Shown here: piece after piece, positions 8,238-16,047 of the stretch
Layout of the letters: each line of letters begins with the position of its first letter
Position numbering within the stretch: position 1 is the stretch's first letter
Assembly: GCF_014648915.1 (NCBI RefSeq)
Contig: NZ_BMSA01000036.1
Span: forward strand, 1-64,000
Reading direction: 5' to 3'
Origin: Streptomyces phaeofaciens
GTDB taxonomy: Bacteria; Actinomycetota; Actinomycetes; Streptomycetales; Streptomycetaceae
Length of the DNA: 64,000 bases
Notes under the pieces: model-generated
What the model saw: the letters and a program-made list of their open reading frames with translations, nothing else
What the model was told of the DNA's origin: nothing
Database searches by the model: none
Program-made: the position numbers and the translations under genes

Positions 8238-9221
8238 ATGCCACGAGTTGTCGTGTTCGACGAGTTCGGCGGGCCGGATGTCCTGCACGTCGTCGAGGAG
8301 CCGGCCGTCGAGCCCGCCGTCGGCGAGGTTCGGGTCAGGATCGAGGCGTTCGCCGTCAACCCGCTCGACCAGATGATGCGTTCCGGCGCCTCCCCCGCGC
8401 CCGTCCCCCTGCCGCACGCGCGCCTCGGCGTCGAGGGGACCGGCGTCATCGACGCGCTGGGCCCCGGGACCAACGGCCTGAAGATCGGCGATCCGGTCAT
8501 CCTCACAGCCGTTCCGGACGCGAGCACGAGGGGCAGCTACGCCGAGTACGTCACGCTCTCCGCGAGCCGGGTCGTCGCCCGGCCGGCCGGCCTCGGCATC
8601 ACGGAGGCGGCCGCGGTCTGGGTCGCCTACTCCACCGCCTACGGCGCACTCGTGGAGAAGGCGAGGATGCGGCCCGGCGACCACGTCCTCGTCACTGCCG
8701 CGTCCGGCGGCGTCGGCCGGGCGGCGCTCCAGATCGCCCGGCAGATCGGCGCCGTGCCCATCGCCCTGACACGGCACACCGCGAGGACGGACGAGTTGCT
8801 CGCCGCCGGCGCCGCCGCGGTCATCGCCACCGACCAGGGGGACGTTGTCGAAGCCGCCCGACACCACACCGGTGGGACCGGCGCCGACATCGTCCTCGAC
8901 ATGGTCATGGGTCCTGGCCAGCAGGATCTGCTGAAGGCGGCCCGCCCCGGCGGCACTCTGGTCACCGCGGGCTTCCTCGACCCCCGGCCCACCCCCTTCC
9001 CGGGAGGCACACCGCTCACGATCTTCAGCTACCGGAGCTTCGAGCACACCCTCGACGCCGATGCGGTCAAGCGCATGGCGGCCTTCCTGAACGCCGGCCT
9101 CCGCCTCGGAGCACTACGGCCCGCCATCGACAAGGTGTTCGCCCTCGACGACGTCGTCGAGGCGCACCGCCACCTCGAAAAGGGGCTCCACGCCGGGAAG
9201 AAGATCGTCGTCGCGGTCTGA
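8238..9221 (+). CDS. NADP-dependent quinone oxidoreductase (MDR family)
   Basis: 327 residues, ATG preceded by GCGGAGGATTCACC. GroES-like N-terminal half and a Rossmann half with the nucleotide-binding AASGGVGRAALQIARQIGA. It lacks the Cys/His zinc ligands of alcohol dehydrogenases, so it belongs to the zinc-free quinone-reductase/zeta-crystallin branch. It would reduce quinones or enones with NADPH in the cytosol. Divergent HxlR regulator at 7769-8149 and a TTTCG/CGAAA dyad between them suggest induction by electrophiles. Confidence 0.9.
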   Translation: MPRVVVFDEFGGPDVLHVVEEPAVEPAVGEVRVRIEAFAVNPLDQMMRSGASPAPVPLPHARLGVEGTGVIDALGPGTNGLKIGDPVILTAVPDASTRGSYAEYVTLSASRVVARPAGLGITEAAAVWVAYSTAYGALVEKARMRPGDHVLVTAASGGVGRAALQIARQIGAVPIALTRHTARTDELLAAGAAAVIATDQGDVVEAARHHTGGTGADIVLDMVMGPGQQDLLKAARPGGTLVTAGFLDPRPTPFPGGTPLTIFSYRSFEHTLDADAVKRMAAFLNAGLRLGALRPAIDKVFALDDVVEAHRHLEKGLHAGKKIVVAV

Positions 9222-9229
9222 CAATCGAT

Positions 9230-9268
9230 GGCCCGCCTGGACGGTCGTGGCTGCGGCCCGGGCGGGCC
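9230..9268. terminator. Possible hairpin between convergent genes
   Basis: GGCCCGCC and GGCGGGCC arms separated by 23 bases, just after the quinone-reductase stop and before the end of the convergent monooxygenase gene. Modest support. Confidence 0.45.
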
Positions 9269-9445
9269 TGGACCCATTTGGGCCTGGTCAAGTTGCTTGC
9301 GGCCGGGCACTTCGTGAAGCCCCTGACCTACGCCGGCCACCGGCGACCGGTCGCCCGGACGGGCGGACGCATGGCGACGTCCTTCTCGACCCGGCCCGCA
9401 GACTCGACGCGCGCGCCCAGGACGGCGCCGGCCGGTCGACGCTGC

Positions 9446-10630
9446 TCACACGCCGTGCGGCGCCTCGGCGGCGGCCCGGAGGAGGCGCGTCTCGGTGACT
9501 GTTCGGCGGGCGTTGACGGCCACGTGCATGGCGAGCGTGCGAACTGCTTCCAGGGCACGGTTCGTCGGCACGAAGCACTGCTGTTTCAGTCTGGCCATGC
9601 GCTGATGTGCGGTGATGAAGGGCCGGAGCCGGGCTTCCCGGGCGGCCAGTGCGCCGTCGAGGTCGTCGGGGTGTTCGGCGAGGGCACGGCCGAGTTCCAC
9701 TCCGCCTCTCAGGGCGGCTGTGGTGCCCATGCCGGAGAACAGGGTCAGGCACCACGCCGCGTCGCCGGCGAGCACGACCCGGCCCGTGCTCCACCGCTCC
9801 ATCTTCACCTGATGCACCGAGTCGAACAGGTGATCAGGGGTGGTGGGCAGCGCGTCCAGGACGTGCCGGACGGCGGGATGGTCCATGTCGTCGAACACCG
9901 CGCGCAGGCGCTCGGTACCGTCTCCGGTGAACTGCTCGTCGAGGGCTTTGGTGCAGTAGGTCAGCAGGGCGGTGGGCGCTCGGTCCGCGAGGCCGAACAC
10001 CCACACCGCGCGCCCGGCGCGAGCACTGATGAGGCTGTCCTGCGCGCCGAACGACGGGGCCTGTTCGGGCAGCGCGAACGCGCAGACCATCGCGTTCCAG
10101 GTGGTCATGAACCGTGCGTGGGGGCCGAAGGTGAGGCCGCGCACGCTGGAGCGCAGCCCGTCCGCGCCGACGACCAGGTCGAAGGATTCGCGGTACCGGT
10201 TGCCGGTGGAGGCGTCGTCAAGCAGTACGTCCACCGCGGTGTCGTCCTCGACGATCTCCGCGGGCGCGGTGGCGAAGCGCACCTCGACGCCGTCATCACT
10301 GATCTGGTGCCAGAGCGCAACCTCGACGTCGCCGCGGACCATCGCTGTCGGCCGGCCCGGCAGGTCGAGCCAGCCCAGGGCGGGCCTGCGGTGACCTCGG
10401 TGGTTCAGTGACCAGGTGGTTCCGCGCTCGGGGTTGCGGGTGTCCAGGTTGTCCAGACCGAGGTCGGCGGCCGCTTTCATGCCCTCGGGCATCAGGTTGA
10501 CGAAGTAACCGCCGGTGCGGCGCTGGGGCGACCGTTCGATGATCACCGGTGTCCATCCGGCCCGGCGCAACCCTAGGGCCGCGGACATTCCCGCGATGCC
10601 AAGGCCCACGGCCAACGCGCGTTTTCTCAT
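9446..10630 (-). CDS. FAD-dependent monooxygenase (PHBH-like)
   Basis: 394 residues from the ATG at 10630, with AAGGAG seven bases upstream. The GxGxxG dinucleotide motif is AVGLGIAGMSAALGLRRAG, the DG motif is VVGADGLRSSVRGL, and the GD motif is VVLAGDAAWCLTLFSGMGTTAAL, the three hallmarks of aromatic-ring and antibiotic-modifying flavin monooxygenases. It follows the MDR dehydrogenase gene on the same strand, 110 bp away, with a perfect 20-bp palindrome between them. Substrate unknown; FAD monooxygenases of this type hydroxylate phenols or inactivate drugs such as rifamycins and tetracyclines. Confidence 0.9.
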   Translation of the reverse strand: MRKRALAVGLGIAGMSAALGLRRAGWTPVIIERSPQRRTGGYFVNLMPEGMKAAADLGLDNLDTRNPERGTTWSLNHRGHRRPALGWLDLPGRPTAMVRGDVEVALWHQISDDGVEVRFATAPAEIVEDDTAVDVLLDDASTGNRYRESFDLVVGADGLRSSVRGLTFGPHARFMTTWNAMVCAFALPEQAPSFGAQDSLISARAGRAVWVFGLADRAPTALLTYCTKALDEQFTGDGTERLRAVFDDMDHPAVRHVLDALPTTPDHLFDSVHQVKMERWSTGRVVLAGDAAWCLTLFSGMGTTAALRGGVELGRALAEHPDDLDGALAAREARLRPFITAHQRMARLKQQCFVPTNRALEAVRTLAMHVAVNARRTVTETRLLRAAAEAPHGV

Positions 10631-10649
10631 GTTCACTCCTTGCACCGGT

Positions 10650-10669
10650 GCTGCCTGCCGGCAGGCAGC
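10650..10669. promoter_or_regulatory. Perfect 20-bp palindrome
   Basis: GCTGCCTGCC followed immediately by its reverse complement, 20 bases upstream of the monooxygenase start. With no loop it looks more like a dimeric repressor site than a terminator. The nearest regulator is the MarR gene at 11754. Confidence 0.6.
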
Positions 10670-10740
10670 GGGAGAGTTGTCCGGGGTGAGCGACTGTCGG
10701 CGTCCGCCCCGGGCGGGGATCGGGCGGCCGGGCGGTTGCG

Positions 10741-11667
10741 TCATGGGACGAAGACGAGGCGCTCGCCGGACCGGTCGGTCCACGCTTGCGTGATCTGGGC
10801 GAGGGGCACGGCCCGTGCCTGGACGTCGAGGGCACCTTCCGTGACCGCTGCGGCGAGCTCCGGCAGTTCGGCGATGAAGTCACGGGGCGAGACCGAGCCG
10901 ATGCCGCTGCCCAGAATGTGCAGCCGGGCCGCGCGCAGCGCTGCGGAAGGGATCGGCGCGGTCTCGCCTGCGATGGATCCGATCTGGATCCAGGCCAGTG
11001 GGATCGAGCGGTCGGTGCGGGCGGTGAGGATCGGGAGCATGGCCTCAGCCGCTGGTGCCCCCCACACGAAATCCAGGACGACGTCGACGTCGGCGGCGGC
11101 ATGGACCTCGTCGAAGGAGATGACCTGGTCCGCGCCGAGGCCGGGCAGGCTCTTGCGGCGGGTGATGTCGCGGCCGGCCGCGATGATCCGTGCGGCACCG
11201 AACCGCTTGGCGATCTGGATCGCCATCCTTCCGGCACTGCCGGTGGCACCCAGGATGAGGACGCGCTGGCCTTCCTGGAAGGCGATGCGGCGGCGCAGCG
11301 CGACCCAGGAGGACATGCCCGGGTTCATCGCGGCCGCGATCCGGACCGGGTCGATGCCCTCCGGCAGGAGCACGCTGCGGCGCACGTCGATCACGGTGCG
11401 CTCGGCGAATGTGCCGAACGCCGTGTCGTCCAGGGCGGCATAGCGAAGGCGGCCCGTCGCATCGCGTACGACGGCGTCCACGCCGGGCACGAGCGGGAGG
11501 GTGCCGGTGCTGGAGTAGTGCGAGCCGTTCGCCTTCGCCCGGGTCAGGTGGTGCAGGCCTGCGGCAAGGACCTCCACGACGATGTCGTGCTCGCCGGTGG
11601 CGGCCGGATCGGGGTACTCGCCGTAGATCGGCGGGGTGTCGTACGACGTGAGGACAGCGGCGCGCAT
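10741..11667 (-). CDS. MDR-family zinc-free dehydrogenase/reductase
   Basis: 308 residues from the ATG at 11667 (GGGAG ten bases upstream). GroES-like start MRAAVLTSYDTPPIYGEYPDP, Rossmann motif LGATGSAGRMAIQIAKRFGA. It lacks the catalytic-zinc ligands and resembles quinone/enone reductases of the MDR superfamily. The MarR gene is divergent, 86 bp away, and the intergenic region carries an inverted repeat, so this gene and the downstream monooxygenase are the probable MarR targets. A C-terminal LVFVP matches the usual end of the family. Confidence 0.85.
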   Translation of the reverse strand: MRAAVLTSYDTPPIYGEYPDPAATGEHDIVVEVLAAGLHHLTRAKANGSHYSSTGTLPLVPGVDAVVRDATGRLRYAALDDTAFGTFAERTVIDVRRSVLLPEGIDPVRIAAAMNPGMSSWVALRRRIAFQEGQRVLILGATGSAGRMAIQIAKRFGAARIIAAGRDITRRKSLPGLGADQVISFDEVHAAADVDVVLDFVWGAPAAEAMLPILTARTDRSIPLAWIQIGSIAGETAPIPSAALRAARLHILGSGIGSVSPRDFIAELPELAAAVTEGALDVQARAVPLAQITQAWTDRSGERLVFVP

Positions 11668-11688
11668 GAGGAGGTCTCCCGATTTTTG

Positions 11689-11731
11689 GTTTGTATTGCC
11701 AATCGATTCCAGGGTTGTTGGTGATACAAAC
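11689..11731. promoter_or_regulatory. MarR-type divergent operator/promoter region
   Basis: GTTTGTAT (11689-11696) and ATACAAAC (11724-11731) form a perfect inverted repeat around a central AATCGATT palindrome (11701-11708). This AT-rich island is the shared promoter region of the MDR and MarR genes and a likely MarR binding region. Confidence 0.6.
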
Positions 11732-11753
11732 AATGTCAAGTAGGGTGGTGCCC

Positions 11754-12209
11754 ATGACCTCCGAGGAGTCCGCAGACGCCCTGGTGGACGGACTCGTCCG
11801 CAGCGCGTTCCAGATCATGGGCGTGCTCACCCGCATCGGCGCCGAGCACGACCTCTCGCTCACTCAGCTACGGGTCCTCGGGATCCTCCGCGACCAGCGC
11901 CCCCGCATGAGCGACCTGGCAGCGCTGCTGGGGCTGGACAAGTCGACCCTGTCCGGCCTCATCGACCGTGCCGAACGGCGAGGACTCCTGGCCCGCAGCG
12001 CCAATCCGGACGACAAGCGCGTCGTCGACGTCGTCATCACGGACGCCGGCCGCGAACTCGCCGGGAGGCTGTACCAGGACGTCCAGAACGCCCTGGCACC
12101 GGCGACCGGCCGACTCGACGCACCACAGCGCCGGCAACTCGCGGAGTTGCTCGAACCCGTCCTCACCCCGCCCTTGACACTCACACCGCGCCCCGCCGTC
12201 CAGGGCTGA
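11754..12209 (+). CDS. MarR-family transcriptional regulator
   Basis: 151 residues from the ATG at 11754 with AGGGTGG just upstream; in-frame ATGs further 5' fall inside the operator region. The winged-helix core reads LSLTQLRVLGILRDQRPRMSDLAALLGLDKSTLSGLIDRAERRGLLARSANPDDKRVVDVVITDAGREL, an unmistakable MarR fold with the D(K/R)R wing. It is divergent from the MDR dehydrogenase and probably represses both itself and that gene until a phenolic or other ligand binds. Confidence 0.92.
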   Translation: MTSEESADALVDGLVRSAFQIMGVLTRIGAEHDLSLTQLRVLGILRDQRPRMSDLAALLGLDKSTLSGLIDRAERRGLLARSANPDDKRVVDVVITDAGRELAGRLYQDVQNALAPATGRLDAPQRRQLAELLEPVLTPPLTLTPRPAVQG

Positions 12210-12442
12210 GCCACCCCGCACGCTCGAAGACGCATCCGCCCGGCACCGCGGCGTACCCTCGCCTCCTCGGGCGTGGGGCAAGGCGAGCAACGGTCGACGG
12301 GCCCGCCGACGAGGCGCCGCCTGATGCTGTTGTCATGCCGAGTCGGGCGTCCCCGCGCCGACGAGCGGCCTCCAACGCCACTCGCGTGTGCGGGAACAGG
12401 GCCGTGCTGCGTCGGCGCAGTCGCCGCCCGCGGCCTGAACCT

Positions 12443-12502
12443 CCCGGGCCGCTTGCGAACCGCCTCCAGACCCTCCAGCACCACGATGTCGGCAGCGTCG
12501 TA
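12443..12502 (-). pseudogene. gyrB/parE N-terminal relic
   Basis: The minus strand encodes YDAADIVVLEGLEAVRKRPG, which matches the start of the GyrB/ParE ATPase domain (YDASxIxVLEGLEAVRKRPG) almost residue for residue. The frame stays open, but the sequence that must follow (MYIGxTxxxGLHHLVxE) is absent in all three frames, so this is a truncated remnant of a duplicated or transferred topoisomerase gene. No ribosome site or start belongs to it. Confidence 0.75.
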
Positions 12503-12824
12503 CAGCATGCCTGCCCACTCGCGAAGCCCCCTCAGGAGTCCGGCAGATCTCCACAGCCTACGAGGAGTCCAAGAAAACACCAGGTCAGAGCCTCTTGGGC
12601 TTCGTGGATGTCGTCGCGTCGTTCCCGGCGGATCCGCAGACGACAAAGGCCGTTCAGCCCGGCGATCCTCTCGACCGCCCGCCGAAAACGCCGAGACCGC
12701 CAACGCGCGGTGGGCGAGTACCAGCCGCTCGCGTCGGCGCAGGATGCGCGCGAGCGGCACAGAACCGCCGTCCTCCCCCGCCTGCACCTGTCCGGCATGC
12801 CGCGAACCACTCCGGAATCCTGCT

Positions 12825-12855
12825 CGCGGGCCGGGCCTTGTCGACCGGGCCCGCG
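12825..12855 (-). terminator. Hairpin downstream of the protease gene
   Basis: CGCGGGCC (12825-12832) pairs with GGCCCGCG (12848-12855), 15-base loop, immediately after the protease stop codon. Confidence 0.55.
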
Positions 12856-12860
12856 CCGTC

Positions 12861-14057
12861 TCAGAGTCCGCCGGTGTACAGCAGCTGGTTCGGCGTGCCG
12901 GCGCTGACGGAGGTGAGGACGTCCTTGGTGGACTCCTCGTTCAGGAACCTGGCGATGTCCGCCGGGGTCTCGTCCGGGTGAGCCTGCTGGTAGAGGGCGG
13001 CGACACCGGTGACGTGCGGAGCGGCCATGGACGTGCCGGTCAGGGCGACGCTGCCGCCGCCCAGGCGCGCGGAGACGATCTCCTGGCCGGGGGCGTAGAG
13101 GGAGACGCACCGGCCCCAGTTGGAGAAGCCGGTCTGCTGGTCGTCACGGTTGCTCGCCGCCACGGCGACCACGCGGGTGGCCGAGGCGGGCGAGATGGCG
13201 CAGGCGTCCTCGGACGAGTTGCCCGCCGCGAAGACCGGCAGGACACCCGCGTCGGAGAGGGCGTCGGCGGCGTTGTTGAGGGCCTCGGACTTCGGGCCGC
13301 CGAGGGAGCCGTTGAGCACGGCGGGCCGCTGGGCGTTCCGCGCCACCCAGTCCATGCCCGCGATCATCCCGGCGTAGGTGCCGATGCCGTCGCAGCCGAG
13401 GACGCGCACGGCCACCAGGCTCGCCTCGCCGGCCACGCCGTACGTGGATCCGGCGACGGTGCCCGCGACGTGCGTGCCGTGGCCGTTGCAGTCCTGGCCG
13501 CGCCGGGTCGCGGCGTCCGGCATCGCGTCGTAGCCGAACCTGGCGCGCCCGCCGAACTCGGTGTGCGCGTAGTCGATGCCGGTGTCGAGGATGTACGCGG
13601 TCACCCCGGCACCGCTGCCGCCTACGGTGAAGTCCTCGTTCAGCGGCAGCAGCCGCTGGTCGATGCGGTCCAGGCCCCAGGAAGAGGACGGTGCCCTGGT
13701 CGCACCGGGCGTTGACGGCATGGGTGCGGACGCCACTTTCGTGTCCTCCTCGACCGCCTTCACCCCGGGACTCACCCGCACCGCCTCCAGCTGGAGCGCA
13801 GTGAGCGGTGCCGCGAAGCCGTTGAGGGCGGAGGAGTAGACGTGCCTCGGCGCCAGGCCGAGCCGGCGCGCCAGCTCGGCCGCGTCCACGCCCGTGTCGA
13901 GGGTGACGATGTACTCGCCGGGCACGGCGTCGGCCGAGGTCCGCAGCGGTGCCGGGGTCGGCTCCGGCGCGTCCGCGGAGGAAGCCGTGCCGGCGGTGAC
14001 GACCGGGGTGAGGGCGATGAGGGCGGCGGCGGTGGCGACACGTGCGATCAGACGCAT
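12861..14057 (-). CDS. Secreted S8 (subtilisin/kexin-like) serine protease with I9 propeptide
   Basis: 398 residues from the ATG at 14057. Sec signal peptide (residues 1 to about 28), an inhibitor-I9 propeptide (about 45-108, GEYIVTLDTGVDAAELARRL...AVEED), then the catalytic domain with Asp157 (ILDTGID), His192 (NGHGTHVAGT), oxyanion Asn279 (AAGNSSEDAC) and Ser342 (GTSMAAPHV). The triad is complete, so the enzyme should be active after export and propeptide removal. This is the aqualysin/proteinase K-like subgroup with paired Cys. It is monocistronic. Confidence 0.95.
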   Translation of the reverse strand: MRLIARVATAAALIALTPVVTAGTASSADAPEPTPAPLRTSADAVPGEYIVTLDTGVDAAELARRLGLAPRHVYSSALNGFAAPLTALQLEAVRVSPGVKAVEEDTKVASAPMPSTPGATRAPSSSWGLDRIDQRLLPLNEDFTVGGSGAGVTAYILDTGIDYAHTEFGGRARFGYDAMPDAATRRGQDCNGHGTHVAGTVAGSTYGVAGEASLVAVRVLGCDGIGTYAGMIAGMDWVARNAQRPAVLNGSLGGPKSEALNNAADALSDAGVLPVFAAGNSSEDACAISPASATRVVAVAASNRDDQQTGFSNWGRCVSLYAPGQEIVSARLGGGSVALTGTSMAAPHVTGVAALYQQAHPDETPADIARFLNEESTKDVLTSVSAGTPNQLLYTGGL

Positions 14058-14702
14058 GGAAGGGAACTCCCGAAGACAAGGACGGTAGGGCGGAGCGGCC
14101 CCCGTACGACGCCGAGAACACGCTCCGGAGGCCGACCGTCCACTTCATCGGCACGCTCCCGGACCGCACTTGAATCCATCGGTCCGCTTGGCCCAGCAGA
14201 CCGGCAGCGCCCTCCGGCGAGTCTCCGCACTCATCGGGGAATGGATCCTTCCCGTTTGACGCCCGGGCCCCGCCACCTGCCTGCCGGAACCGTCCACGGG
14301 CCGACCCGGCAGGTTCACCCCCACGGGGAACGGCGGGAACGGCACACACGGGTGTGAAGCCCTCGTCCGGCAGCTGTGAGCTTGCCCTGATCCTCCTCGT
14401 CGTCGCGGTCGTCCTCGGGATCACGAAGCTGCCCGAGCTGACGCGTTCGGCGGCCGGAGCCGCCGGATCTTCAAGAGCGAGGCGAAGGCTCTGAACCAAC
14501 AGGACGCCCCCGGTGGTCTTGCCGGAGCGGGGCCGACAGCGCAGGACAGAACTGGACACGTCGACGCCCGACGGGTAGACAAGCGTGCGAAGCCTCTAAT
14601 GGAGACGGTTCTCTTGGTCGAAAGCCCATCCACCAGGGGCTTCACCACATTTGTCAGCCCAACCGCCCTGCCCCTGTCCTTGCGGCGGGCTGGAAGGAGC
14701 TC
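14058..14702. other. Intergenic stretch with a tatA relic
   Basis: About 645 bases between the protease start and the SUKH gene. It contains the protease promoter region and, on the plus strand at 14354-14520, a frameshifted tatA fragment. No intact gene seen. Confidence 0.6.
14354..14520 (+). pseudogene. tatA: Frameshifted tatA-like relic
   Basis: One frame (codons from 14354) reads SCELALILLVVAVVLGITKLPELTRSAAGA, the transmembrane helix, glycine hinge and start of the amphipathic helix of a TatA protein. The amphipathic helix then continues in the neighbouring frame from 14461 as RRIFKSEAKALNQQDAP, the characteristic TatA continuation. One base lost (or two gained) in the GC-rich stretch near 14450-14460 explains the break. 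The proper N-terminal Met-Phe/Leu start is also missing. Twin-arginine translocase component by homology; inactive here. Confidence 0.75.
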
Positions 14703-15887
14703 ATGTGCTTCCCCGCCCTCCTGGTTGACACCCGTTCGCTCCCGGTAAAGGTCCATAGATCCGTGAATGCTTCAGACCCGCACGTCAGCGCCTTCGCCGA
14801 GATCTTCGGCGATCCGCCGGCCGACTACGCCGTACCTGTCGACTGGGCGGCAGTCGAGTCCTGGTTGGGGACGAGCCTGCCCGCCGACTACAAGGCCATC
14901 GCCGCCGCGTACGGCCCGCTCGACATCGGCGCCTGGCTCTGGCTTCACACGCCATGCGTCAACCGCGGTTGGTTCGACTATGGGGCCTGGATCCAGCAGA
15001 CTCGGCGTGACGCCCCCGGCGTCCTTCCCTTCGGCGCCACCCGCACCGCCGATACCCTCTACTGGGACACCACAGCATCGGACGACCCCGACCAGTGGCC
15101 GGTCGTCATGCACTGTCAGGACGACGAGAACGCGGGTCGCGACCCCTGGCGGCGCTTTACGACCCCGCTCGTGCCGACGCTGGCTGGGCTCGTGGCCGAC
15201 GGCATGCGCCCGGTGGCCGCCCGGAGCGGCATGCACACCGACCTGGAGCGCACCCCGTGGACACCGCCGCCTCGGCGACCGGAGCCAACCCCTCAGCAGC
15301 GGACGGCGCTTGCCACGGGCAGCGGGCTGGAGACTTTGATCGCGCTCGTCCCGGCGCCGGAGACACCCGCGCTCGGTAAGCACAACTGGGACTGGCTGTA
15401 CGAACGGCTGGGTACACGTCTGCCCGGCGAGTACGTACGACTGATGGAGCGGTACGGGGCCGGCTCCTGGTGCGGCTGGCTGCGCTTCAACATCCCTTTC
15501 GGCGAGGACCGGTACGCGCTCGCACCGTGGGCCGAGTGGTACGCGGAGACCTACCAGGGGCAGCGAGCCGAGTTCCCTGAATATCATCCCCTGGCTGTCC
15601 ATCCCGAGTCCGGGGGATTCCTGCCCTTCGCCAACTCCATCGACGGCGACCAACTGTGCTGGCTGACCGAAGGTGCCACGCCGGACGACTGGCCGTTGAT
15701 CGTTGTACCGCGCCATGCCGACCAAGGCCCACCGCTCAACACCGACCTCACCAAAACCCTGCTGGAGTGGCTGCGCGGCCGGTTCGCGACCGAGGGCCTG
15801 CCCCCGCTCGGACGCCGCGACGAGGACCCCCTCGACTACATCGCATTCGAGCCCCACGACGCAGCAGCAGCCGCTGATGACCACTGA
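14703..15887 (+). CDS. Double SUKH (SMI1/KNR4) domain protein
   Basis: 394 residues from the ATG at 14703, directly after GGAAGGAG. It contains two copies of a SUKH-like module: VDWAAVESWLGTSLPADYKAIAAAYGPLDIGAWLWLHTPC...LPFGATRTADTLYW and NWDWLYERLGTRLPGEYVRLMERYGAGSWCGWLRFNIPF...LPFANSIDGDQLCWLT, joined by a Pro-rich linker near residue 190. SUKH proteins often serve as immunity proteins for polymorphic toxins or as contact-inhibition partners, and tandem copies are known. No toxin gene lies beside it, so the partner is unknown. Cytosolic, no signal or membrane segments. Confidence 0.8.
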   Translation: MCFPALLVDTRSLPVKVHRSVNASDPHVSAFAEIFGDPPADYAVPVDWAAVESWLGTSLPADYKAIAAAYGPLDIGAWLWLHTPCVNRGWFDYGAWIQQTRRDAPGVLPFGATRTADTLYWDTTASDDPDQWPVVMHCQDDENAGRDPWRRFTTPLVPTLAGLVADGMRPVAARSGMHTDLERTPWTPPPRRPEPTPQQRTALATGSGLETLIALVPAPETPALGKHNWDWLYERLGTRLPGEYVRLMERYGAGSWCGWLRFNIPFGEDRYALAPWAEWYAETYQGQRAEFPEYHPLAVHPESGGFLPFANSIDGDQLCWLTEGATPDDWPLIVVPRHADQGPPLNTDLTKTLLEWLRGRFATEGLPPLGRRDEDPLDYIAFEPHDAAAAADDH

Positions 15888-15959
15888 TTCAGCGCCGCAC
15901 CGGTCGAGTTCGAGGTAGGCAGCCGACACCAAATGTCCACGGCACAGCTGCCCGCGCGA

Positions 15960-16001
15960 CGCTGCGGGCCTCACAACCGGAGAGCCGTGAGGCCCGCAGC
16001 G
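15960..16001. terminator. Strong bidirectional hairpin
   Basis: Perfect 15-bp stem (CGCTGCGGGCCTCAC and its complement) with a 12-base loop between the convergent SUKH and sugar-dehydrogenase genes. Confidence 0.8.
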
Positions 16002-16047
16002 GGTACGCCCGCTCCTGCGTGGGCGTCGGGAGTCGAGTCGCGCCCGG

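Larger units (their letters stand above)
12210..12860. other. Decayed intergenic stretch with a gyrB relic
   Basis: 650 bases without an intact gene. The only recognisable coding sequence is a 20-codon GyrB/ParE N-terminal fragment on the minus strand (12443-12502). A hairpin near 12825-12855 probably ends the protease transcript. Confidence 0.65.

Noticed and set aside
7505..10411. A 968-codon open frame on the plus strand
   Set aside because: It lies antisense to and across the well-supported HxlR and monooxygenase genes and overlaps the quinone reductase in another frame; in DNA of this GC content such long shadows are expected. Its translation has no recognisable domains.
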